Shown one piece after another: positions 1 through 8,714 of a DNA stretch of 34,701 nucleotides. The DNA is from Multifurca ochricompacta (Eukaryota; Basidiomycota; Agaricomycetes; Russulales; Russulaceae). Where the stretch lies: NCBI GenBank assembly GCA_022496185.1, contig WTXG01000337.1, positions 1 through 34,701 on the forward strand, given 5' to 3'. The translations under genes and the position numbers were made by a program. The notes beneath the pieces are model-generated. The model was not told the DNA's origin, searched no databases, and worked only from the letters and a program-made list of their open reading frames with translations. Numbering within the stretch: the stretch's first letter is position 1; the number at the start of each line of letters is the position of its first letter.

Positions 1-1413
1 AACTTGAAGAATAGATGATCCGCGACGTCATACTTGTTCCCAGTTGCACCCGAGACATTCGTCGCGTGCATAAATGCCGCATCTAGAAGTTCGATACATT
101 CTGCAAAACCACCTAATATTGAGCCATGCCCGAGATAACAGGGCTGAGTACGCACGAATGTTAACACCGGTGTTGAGAATCTCAATGACGGCTTCAGTCG
201 CCTGCTTCACGCTCGGGAACTGAGCTATGGCAACTTGCGAGGGTATAACGGGTGCCAGGCGCACGGTCACTTTAAGAGCACAGACCCATCAGGACATGAG
301 GATTAGTAGTCACATCGCTGATAACGACCCACCCTCTGTGACAATGCCAAGTGTACCCTCCGCACCAATGAACAACTTTGTCACGTCGAAGCCAGCTGAC
401 GACTTTCGGGCGCGTTGCCGCGTTTTGATGACCTCTCCTGAGGGCAATACGACGGTCTGATAATGGTGGGGGTCACGCCTGTTGTTTCGGAATTCTTATA
501 TAGCAAAGTACGTACCGCATTCAAGAACCATTCTCCTTTTGCAGTTCCATATCGAACGGCGTTTGCTTCATGGGGCTATAAGATGACGTCAATGTGGGAA
601 GAGAATGAACGCACTTCCAGAACACCCCGTGCTGAGCATGCCACCAATTGTTGCGGAGGGACCAGGGTCAATCTATTCGTACGATTAATTATGCCGTCTT
701 GTAACGTAAGTGTGAACCCACTGGGAAGAACAAAGGGATCCCATTATCCTTGAGGGTGGAGTTGATCTCCATCCAGTCTACACCACTTTGGACAACCATG
801 TCCGAATCGCCCGCTTTAAAAAAATGCCTGTCGGGACGTGCTTCCGAAGGGAAAACGACAGAAAGACCACTCACGGTGAATCTCCAGGATCTGATTCATG
901 TTCGACATATCGATGCAAATACCTCCTTCATGCTATGAAGGGACGTCATCAATATGACCACTAAAGCACACGGGAAGAGACTCAACGCCAATGAAGTGAC
1001 CTTCCAAGCTCGTCCCACCAGCATATGGGATCACAGGCATGCGGTACTTGTTGGCAATTTTCACAATCTTTACAACGTCCTCCGTCGAATTCGGGTAACA
1101 ACCACGCTATGCGCAACACCTATATTCACCCGCTAATCGAGTCAGCGATAAGAGCGAGGCATGAAGACAAGTACAGCCCACTTGCCCGCATGCATCACAT
1201 TAGGAGAAAAGCCGTGGGTAGAGAGGTTGGCAGGGTCTACCGAAACCACCCCTTCGGCGAGAGTATCCACCATCTCCTTAATCGCACGCTTGAAATCTTC
1301 CTGGGTGCCATAGACGGGCACGGCTGCAGCCGTCGAAACGGAGGCATCCTTACGAGAGCCAGCGTAGTACGAGCCAAAACCGAGAACTGCGGCACCCAAT
1401 GCGATCGCAAGAC

Positions 1414-1444
<31 letters not shown>

Positions 1445-1591
1445 ACCACCCGCCTCCGTCGTGCCTGCTGCAGTGGAAAGAAGGCGGAAGCGCGCTGGGG
1501 TGGTGGCGGTAGTAGCGACAGTGGTGGTGGATGGGATGGCCCTACCAACTTGACGCACCTGTCGGCGACTTTGTCTTGCTACGAACTGCAT
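1..1591 (-). CDS. DLD1: D-lactate dehydrogenase (cytochrome), mitochondrial, 3'-truncated by window edge
   Basis: FAD-dependent oxidase that converts D-lactate to pyruvate and passes electrons to cytochrome c in mitochondria. Nine exons are visible: 1591-1186, 1119-987, 932-875, 813-722, 672-615, 565-516, 456-333, 269-156 and 100 to the edge. The start at 1591 is preferred over an in-frame ATG at 1633 because it opens with a basic targeting peptide ([17 protein letters not shown]). A run of nine serines and a hydrophobic segment follow. The FAD-binding core is clear: [16 protein letters not shown], then [30 protein letters not shown] and [15 protein letters not shown]. The C-terminal substrate-binding half lies outside the window. 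Intron 1 (1185-1120) has GC-AG ends. Near 1097-1098 one base is missing between the residues VV and YPNST, which shifts the frame. Every other junction keeps phase, so this is a recent lesion or a sequence error rather than an old pseudogene. Confidence 0.92.
1120..1185 (-). other. GC-AG intron of the D-lactate dehydrogenase gene
   Basis: The donor reads GCAAGT on the minus strand and the acceptor TATAG. Splicing here joins HAG to VAHSVV in phase 1, as the family requires. GC donors usually have a strong match to the rest of the consensus, and this one does. Confidence 0.75.
1418..1444 (-). repeat. Trinucleotide microsatellite coding for polyserine
   Basis: A run of nine TGA units on the plus strand (TCA on the coding strand) encodes nine serines between the targeting peptide and the hydrophobic segment of the D-lactate dehydrogenase. 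Such runs change length easily. This one lies outside the catalytic core. Confidence 0.9.
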
Positions 1592-1633
1592 TCTTGCGAC
1601 TTTCAGTGAGGGTAAAAATCCTTTCCCATCCAA

Positions 1634-3530
1634 GGGCCCAGAGCTGTAGATAAACTCTTCCCCCCTCCTCCCTCAGGCGCCATCTTTCCCTCAGTCGACT
1701 GTGGGGGCGCCTTTACCATCTCGGAGATTGCGACTATATTGCTTTTTTTTACCTCCTTGCGGTAGTGAAATACCGTTTCAAAAGGTACATTAAAATTTAT
1801 CTCTGTCGGACTTTGTCATTGCTACTGCGGGTGCACGGTAAGTGAAAGTTGCCAATGCAAATCACTTGGCACACTTACTCCGAGTCAACACGCACGATTG
1901 AAAGGGGCCCTCCAGTTACATTGTCTAAGTCGCACAGTGCGGACTACCCACGACCGAAAGCCCCCAACAGCTCGCTCCCTCGGAGTTTGCAGTACACGGG
2001 TTCAAAAGATACGTAAGGATACGTTATTGAATTGCTGTTTTCTTATCCAAAATACTCACCGTTCGGTGTTTCACGAACCCTCCCCCTATTCCTAGCAAAG
2101 AGAAACCCCATCGTCGTCACGGTACCCCAGCCAAACTGCTTCTTCAGGTAAACAGCATGTCAAGGAGCAGTGGCAGCGCTCATCTATGCTCCGGATCCTC
2201 TATGGGTCTCTCAAAATCAAGTGCTTTTGATCCGGCGCCATCGTACCTTGTCTTCATATCTTCTCAATGGCTCTCGCTGTCACCCCTTGTTCCATTGCCC
2301 CACAGTTTGCGCATCCAAGTTGGGTTGTCTGAGCACCTCTGTGAGATACTCAAACGCCGAATGGCCTGACAGGACAGGTCTATTTGCCGACAGCAGAACT
2401 GATCTCGATTTTGTGACGCCGTCATCGGTCATTGCATTTAAATAGAAACGAGCACTCAGGACATACAGCCCTTGACACCTGTTTAAGTGACGTCCTCATG
2501 GACTGCGACCTCTCTTTCGTCAGGTCGATTTCTTCACAGAGGAAAGATTCACTTGTCATGGTGAAGCAGTGCGACGCATCCCGCATATCTCAATGACCAT
2601 AAAAATGCATCCGATTTTTATACAAAACGGGATTTTCAAGTAGGCCTTCTTTAAAAAAACACTAACGGGGATATCTGGCGTTTCCTTTGTCGGGCTGGAG
2701 AAGTGACATAATAAGGATGCGCCGGACTCATATAACGAACACGTAGGCATGTTGGTCGCCGTTCTATACAATCCTCGGAGTCATGTGCAAGCAAATTTCT
2801 CGGACTAAGGCGGCACTATATTCGTTCCGAACGCGCGCTGGACCACGTGTTCTCATCTTCGAGGATTGAGTGAAGTCCTCATCATTCTTGGGACACGTTC
2901 TCCATAAACCGACTAAAGCTTGCGTCGCAGCTGCGCCGACGCTTCTCTTGGCCGACAAGAACACTTCGAACCGTCGATGAGTATTTAGCTTGCCAGGCCG
3001 GCATTGTTACCCAAATAAAATGATATTTCCCTTGGACGGTCCCGATGACCTGGCTATTTTGGGCCCTTCTGAGGCTGTTGTCCGTATTTTAATTTGGAAA
3101 GTTGTTGAAATTCGAAGATGTAATTTGCTCAGTGATCGCACGTTGCAGGACGTAACCCAGTAGATGCTGTTTTGACAATCTCGTTTACCTGCCGTCTACT
3201 TGCCTTACTGTTTTCCACTGCGTCGTTGGTCGTTGCTGAAAGCAATCAATCACTTGATCTGGTCTTGTCTTGAATTTAAAGTGGAGGTCTCTGATGTACG
3301 ATCGCGAGACCGTATGAGTTCGTTGCGGAGAAAGGTTCCGCGAGAAGGGGAAAGAGAAGAAGATGCTGAGGTTGTCGAAAGTGCTGATGCGCCGAAATGC
3401 TTGATATGCCGAAATGCGTCGATACGTCGAATATGTCGAAGGCTTGCTGGCTTTGGCTGTTTGCTGGCTTTTTGCTGGTTTTGCTGCTGCTGGGTCTGCT
3501 GACCTTGTGCTTGTCGTCGTCGTGATGGTT
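1634..3530. other. Gene-poor stretch, nothing recognised
   Basis: About 1.9 kb between the D-lactate dehydrogenase start and the first dispersed repeat. The part next to 1634 should hold the dehydrogenase promoter. Short open frames occur on both strands (for example 2556-2771 and 2764-2964 minus, 3200-3502 plus). None shows a family motif or a convincing chain of introns. At 3390-3500 there are degenerate short repeats built on CGAAATGC and TTGCTGGCTTT. Decayed gene remains are possible but cannot be named. Confidence 0.5.
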
Positions 3531-4036
3531 GCTTAGCACTCAAAAGGGAAAAAAAAGAGAGAGAGAATGACCGTAGATTGTGCTTCTGCTGGGTGATCCT
3601 ACTACAAGCAAGTATGTACCTTTAAATACCTGTAGAGAGACCTAAGAGAAAAGTAGTTATGAAGTAGAATTAAGGAAGAAAGAAGTTAAGGCAGTGGGAG
3701 GCGAGATGAAAGATAGCAATAAAGACGAAACTGGATGAAACCAGAAGAAAACGAATGAACAGGCAGGTGGCCCGGAGCGTAAACAGTCTAAAAGAATGCT
3801 AAGTAAAACTTTCGTGCTATGCAACGATCGCATTTATACTGTATCAGAGACAGTCCAAAACTATAGTCGAATTAATGTCAGAATATTTTATTAGCAGAAC
3901 TTAAATGAAGAGAGCAAACTGGACCAGCCAGAAGTAGTGACATTCGAGAGAAAAGGTTGAAGGCGGAAGGTAAAGCGGGCTGGAGCGGACCGAAGCGGAT
4001 GGTTTCGGGCTCAGAGCTCACGTGAGCATTCCTACA
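3531..4036 (+). repeat. Dispersed ~0.5 kb repeat, left copy
   Basis: This stretch matches the reverse complement of 14041-14524 over nearly its full length, with scattered substitutions and small indels. Shared landmarks include GAATGACCGTAGATTG, CTACTACAAGCAAGTATGT, TTTAAATACCTGTAGAGAGA, the region around ATCGCATTTATA, and GGGCTCAGAGCTCACG at the end. No coding frame, clear terminal inverted repeat or target-site duplication was found. It could be a non-autonomous transposable element or a solo terminal repeat with eroded ends. Confidence 0.85.
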
Positions 4037-4555
4037 CTGAAGACGGAGGAATCCCTTCTCATCTTCTATGTTGCCTCACGTACCTCTGAGTGAGGTAGTT
4101 GAGCAGGGAAAACATCTTTTCCTCTACGCTATCCTTCAACTCCAACAACGACCACATCGGTGCGAGGTGAAGTTAGGGGTTGTGATAAGTCTAAACAGAG
4201 GCCAGATGCGAGATGGCTTCTCAAAATTGAGGTAGCACTACTTATCCTTAAAACATACAAATGTGACCTCGCGCAGGCGAAGATGAAACCAAGAAATATC
4301 GAATAAGCTGCCTCCACGATTTCTTCCACAATGCCTAGTTTCGGCTGGCTAGGTTACCGTGACTATACAGAATATTTATGCCGCCAGTCAGTGGCTAGAA
4401 CTCAGGACCTTAACCTTGATGGCTCCCACTGGTTACATAAAATCAGATAGGGATAGTGTCGCAGGTGATAATTCCATGCATATGATACAGTACAAACAAA
4501 CAATGGAAAAGGACTTCTCATTTTACGCACCGGTGACCGGTCACCCAAGATTGGG
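4037..4555. other. Intergenic stretch downstream of ATG7
   Basis: No gene was recognised. Just past the ATG7 stop, at 4532-4545, lies a perfect 14-bp palindrome (GGTGACCGGTCACC). It would sit in the 3' untranslated region or the downstream flank of ATG7. Two weak frames (4129-4329 minus, 4359-4559 plus) have no family features. Confidence 0.5.
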
Positions 4556-7477
4556 CTAAAAATCATCATCTGCACCCTTCTCTTCCTCCTCTTCATCCCA
4601 GTCGACCGCTTCTAACGCCTGCTCACCTTCAGCGTGTAACTTGTCCAAACCTGTCAAGTTCTCGAGGTATCCCGTCTCATTGAAAGCTCTCAACAACATT
4701 TCGAATCCTTGCGTCTCATAAGCTTTCAGAACCTGCAACCACACACACCCGCCCGCGCCCGCGCGCACAAACCAAAAAAAAAAAAAGTGTGTGCGTGAGT
4801 GAAAGAAAGGAAAAGAACTTTCCGTTAGCTCGGAGTCTAATGATGAGGAGCATACGCGCAAGCATACCGTCTCACTGCATCCCGTACACCGGTCGAACGC
4901 AGCCCCGACTATCGGCATAGTGCGGAACTGCGCGAGGAATCCGCGTAGTTGATGTGGCACGAGACCCAATACACTTCCACCCTCTTCTTCTACCTGCTGT
5001 TGTTCCCGCTGCTGAGAATTTTGTCCAGGAAATGGCGCGGGCGCTTGAAGGCTGCAAAAAAAAAATAAAGTTATTATTTTGCTCCTCCGTAAGAATTGTG
5101 CTGAAATGATCCTGGCAGGGGAGACCGAGACGTTCACTTACCCTAGTGGATGCTGGAGGAGGGAAACGAGAAGTTCTACGGCGGTTGCGGAGGCGATCGG
5201 TGCGAGCCCTGGTCGCGTCACGGTGCACATTTGATCTAGTGTACGGTCGGTAAGGGACTATAACGCCATCCGCCATCGGTACCAAGACAGTGACTTGATT
5301 AGTACAAAGGGTGACATGGAGGGGGGGGGAGGGGGAGATGAAAATAAAAAGAGAAAAAGAAAAGGACACACGTCTGCGGGAGCCACGATATCGTTGCAAT
5401 AATAACAGCCAAGTCTTCTAGATACTTCCGTGGGCTTCTCGCGCGCGCCATGCCGCATGACCAGGTACGAGTCGAAGCCCAGCGCTGCGTTCAGCACAAT
5501 CTGCTCATCTAAGCGATCAGACCTTGAGAGTGTCAGGCCAATTTATGGGCCCTCTTGCCTTGCCCTTCGCCGAACCAAGCACGGTCGGCAACCAGCGGCT
5601 TTCGCGCGAGTCCATTAGGAGGAACACGGCGTCATGCCCGTCGAAGAGGTCTTCGAGCACTTTTACGTCTGCCTTGGTCTGGTCCTCCCCGCCAGGGGTG
5701 ATCGGATGACCCGGCATTGGAATAGAAAGCGTCACCCCTGCGCGTCCTAAAAATTGTTGTTGGGTGAGCTGATCTGACGCGCGTGATGGCACGTACAACT
5801 CCTGGAAATATCTTTTTTAGCCGTTCTGCGGCGGCCTCAGCCTTAGGCTTGCCGCCTTGAAGGCAATCATCGAACTCGAATAGTGGTTGTCGAACGGGGT
5901 TCGAAAAGGACACTCGGCCCGAGTCAACGAGTGTGATTTTGCGGACACCCCAACCCTAATATCGAGTGTCAGAAAAGGGGGGAACCACAGAGGCGTCGGT
6001 GAGACGAAGCTGACTAACTGACCATGAGCGTACGCGCAACATAGCATCCAAGAGTTCCCGCGCCGAGTAGTAAACACCGCGTTTGTGCAATTTCTCAAGG
6101 TTAAGTGCGGGTAGGATCCGCCAGCGCATCAATTTGAGGTTCAAGTCCACCGCCTGGTCTGCAAGTCTGTCCTCCCAGAATACTCATTAACCCGATGCCC
6201 ATCCCAGGCAAGGGGGGGAAAGGTGAAATCTAACCTTTTAGGGTCCATCATGGGTGCAAGGTCGGCAACCCGTGCCCCCAATTTCCCTTGCACGTTCTTC
6301 TCCCATCCAACCGCGCTTGGCCTCTCCGCACTGGTGGGACCACCGCGCAAGACGCCGAAACGACTAGAGGAGACGTCGCCGCGCCAACAGAGCACTCGCA
6401 CGACCTGCGTCGCCTCTGGATGTACGGCGCGAAGGTATGCAAGGAGGTTCCGCAGTGGCCATCCGGGTGCAGATGCTTGCGCAGATGGATCGAGGAAACC
6501 AATCGTTTGCTGAGGATTGTCGTCGTCTGACTCCTTTTCGAACCGAGAGACACGAAATACCTGTACGCACCGATTCCTGAGGCACGTTCGCAAAGAACGC
6601 GAAGAACTCTTCCACAGGAGCAATCTCAACACCGCCGCCGTTCTGCGTGGGTCGTACGAGGAAAAACGAGCGGGTGGTCTGGGAGAGCTGCTCGGAGAGC
6701 GAACTGAGTTCAGTTTCGGAGAAATGTCCCTCCGCCGTGGTCCAGTCACGGTCGATCTCCCACAAAGGTTGGGCGGCGAAAGCTGGAAATGCGAACCAAT
6801 AGTAGAATTTGTATGTCTTGAGATCGGCGAAGGTAATGACCAGGAAGCGCGTCAAAGCTGAAATGTCGTGGTGTTTGATGCTGCTGTCCCAAATCTACCG
6901 TGCTAAGCTATTAGCATAAGAAGTATGAGACGGGTGGTCAACAGTAAGCTAGATTCTCTATAGAAGTCAGAGCACAGCTAACACTTTGCACGAAAATGGA
7001 GAGGGTGGGTGGGATACAGGCGAAGACAATTAAATATCATCCTTCTTCATTATACAGTTCTCTAGAAGCAGTAGCAAAAACTTGAATGCAACACACACCT
7101 CATCTGATAACTTATTAAAGAGAGAGCGCTTATCGGCGTTCCTGAATTCCTCGATGGTGTTGTAGTTCTTCAAGAAACCCTGGGCCGAAACGGAATGCGG
7201 GGGTGAACTGGTATGGTGAGCCTATCATATTGGAAGAGAAACCGAGGACCCACCTGTAAGCCGCTGAAAAGCCCTCCCCACCGACAGAGATATTGCATCC
7301 TAGTGCGACGTCTTGGCCCGTGTTCCGGTCTTTCACGGTGCGGCCAGCCGAGTATGTTGCCGAAAGTGGAATCGATTCATCTGACAGACGAAGGATCTCG
7401 AGTTTAAGCCGACTTAGTTCGTGCCAGAAGGTTGGCTGAACAAGAGACGAGAATTGTGCAAACTGGACGACGGGCAT
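4556..7477 (-). CDS. ATG7: Autophagy-related E1-like activating enzyme Atg7 (two apparent 1-base frameshifts)
   Basis: Atg7 activates the ubiquitin-like proteins Atg8 and Atg12 with ATP and passes them to Atg3 and Atg10; it acts in the cytosol. Eleven exons fit: 7477-7254, 7207-7099, 6894-6571, 6509-6235, 6166-6023, 5955-5797, 5746-5559, 5500-5372, 5257-5142, 5051-4868 and 4732-4556. Together they give about 676 residues, normal for the family. Seen: the N-terminal domain ([19 protein letters not shown]), the linker ending [10 protein letters not shown], the adenylation domain, the Zn-binding pairs CYYC (about 507/510) and CTGC (about 612/615), and the catalytic cysteine in [10 protein letters not shown] (about 529). 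The acidic tail ends DDDF. One base seems missing from an A run at 6082-6084, just before the ATP-binding GAGTLGC region, and one from a G run at 5735-5738. Both are single-base losses in homopolymers. Intron 7 has GC-AG ends. Confidence 0.95.
5501..5558 (-). other. GC-AG intron of ATG7
   Basis: The donor reads GCAAGA after AAG and the acceptor GAGCAG. Splicing joins SAKGK to IVLNAALGF in phase 0, matching the family. The only GT donor nearby would leave an intron of about 22 bases, which is too short. Confidence 0.75.
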
Positions 7478-7708
7478 GATGTTAGCAGCTTATCGGATCA
7501 GTTGTCCGTCACCATATCGCATTATAATTGAGTGCGTGTGTGCGTGTGTGTGAGATGAAGCAAATCACCCAAATGTGGAAGGTATGTATTTGTCAGCAAT
7601 AACTATACAGTTTGAACTTTATTTCTCCTGCAATCATCCAACATCAAATCGATTCCGTTAATTGTCACCAGCGACCAGCGAGCAAGCAAGATTCAGATTC
7701 ATAAAGAA
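7478..7708. promoter_or_regulatory. Shared divergent promoter of ATG7 and RPL39
   Basis: Only 231 bp separate the two start codons, which face away from each other. Both promoters must lie here, together with both 5' untranslated regions. A GT-rich run at about 7530-7553 is the most visible element. No TATA box can be assigned with confidence. Confidence 0.65.
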
Positions 7709-8047
7709 ATGGTACGCGCTATCACATCCTTTTGCTTTCCTTTCATTAGTGATTTCTTAGTCCTTACGCTTTAGCCGTCTCAAAAATCATTTCGTACAAA
7801 GCGCATTCTCGCTAAAGCTGCACGTCAGAACCGGTGAGCGTCCCTTCTTTTATTTGTGCCTCAGTTCATCCTTACTTTTAAATCCAGACCCATCCCTCAA
7901 TGGTTCCGTCTAAAGTCTGATACAAAAATACAAGTGCGTCCCAGTCATGGTCATGTGTGTTTTTTGTGTTCTTGATTCTGATGCTTCCTGGCGTTGTAGT
8001 ACAATGCGAAGCGCCGCCACTGGAGACGTACAAAGTTGAACATATAG
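7709..8047 (+). CDS. RPL39: 60S ribosomal protein eL39
   Basis: A tiny, very basic protein of the large ribosomal subunit that lines the exit tunnel. Four exons: 7709-7711 (only the ATG), 7775-7833, 7888-7933 and 8000-8047, giving 51 residues, exactly the usual length. The protein starts MPSQKSFRTKR, has the conserved NRPIPQWFRLK and ends YNAKRRHWRRTKLNI. The introns are 63, 54 and 66 bp with GT-AG ends. A first intron directly after the start codon is common in ribosomal protein genes. No lesion is seen. It is transcribed divergently from ATG7. Confidence 0.98.
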
Positions 8048-8714
8048 ATGTACGGTGGAGTCGCTCACTGCGTGGAGGCAGATTATCTCTTACCTGAATG
8101 TACCGTCATTCTGCCTGGGTCCGACTGCCACCTCCCATTTCGACCAGCTTCTATTATGTAGCTACTACTCATTCTCACGACGCAAAATACATTCAAAGGT
8201 TCCGTTGTATCCCTGTGCTATAGCTATTGAGATTGATAGGCCATGCGTTTGTCCCGCTTCCACCCGACTTTTCATTTTCGTCTTTCAACAGCAGAAAACC
8301 GCTTAAAGGCTTTGCATTATATCTCTTGCAGTGCAGAAACGGAGCAGTGTCACCTGGAACGTTTCGGTGAAACGTTTTGAAAGCCACGATGGTGTCAGAG
8401 AGATAAAAAAGCATGGGTCTGCCGAAAGAAAAAAAGCAGGAGGAAGTCAAATAGAACTATTAGCTATAATTCGGATCGCACAGAAGCCGACGTAAGGTCG
8501 TGTGCATGGTGCATGCTCCAGAAAGCCGAGTGCAAAGTGGTGGCGTTGAGAAGAGCTGAAGATATAAGTTGAAACCAACACGGAGCGCCCCTGCTAGTAC
8601 CGCCTAAGCGCCGTAATGGACCAACGTACACTGTCCCTCGACCTCGGGACAATGGTTCATTTAGGTGCGTTCATGAACGACAACCAAGACCCCAACACCA
8701 AACCACACGAGTCG
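8048..8714. other. Intergenic stretch between RPL39 and Crinkler-like copy A
   Basis: No gene was recognised. It should contain the RPL39 3' untranslated region. A perfect hairpin lies at 8358-8376 (stem AACGTTTC/GAAACGTT with a 3-base loop). The open frames at 8055-8306 and 8193-8450 are on opposite strands and show no family motif. Confidence 0.5.

Noticed and set aside
1..1640. The D-lactate dehydrogenase region looked like a stop-riddled pseudogene at first.
   Set aside because: Eight well-formed introns explain all stops and all but one frame change; only a single missing base remains.
2060..2960. Several medium frames on both strands, including one with a cysteine pair resembling a zinc finger.
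   Set aside because: Single weak motifs without supporting exons, frame continuity or a recognised family.
3250..3543. Glutamine-rich 97-residue frame on the minus strand.
   Set aside because: It comes from low-complexity GCTG/TTGCTGG repeats; there is no start context, domain or partner exon.
3531..4036. Solo long terminal repeat.
   Set aside because: Clear TG...CA ends and a target-site duplication could not be found in either copy.
5747..5796. An alternative donor (after 5793, reading GTGCCA) would keep the ATG7 frame without a missing base.
   Set aside because: It ignores the near-consensus GTACGT donor and replaces the family-like VDAQG by VVRRAG; still listed as a possible refutation.
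7208..7253. A longer first ATG7 exon reading through to 7130.
   Set aside because: It runs into a wrong frame; the 46-bp intron restores the family sequence ending [13 protein letters not shown].
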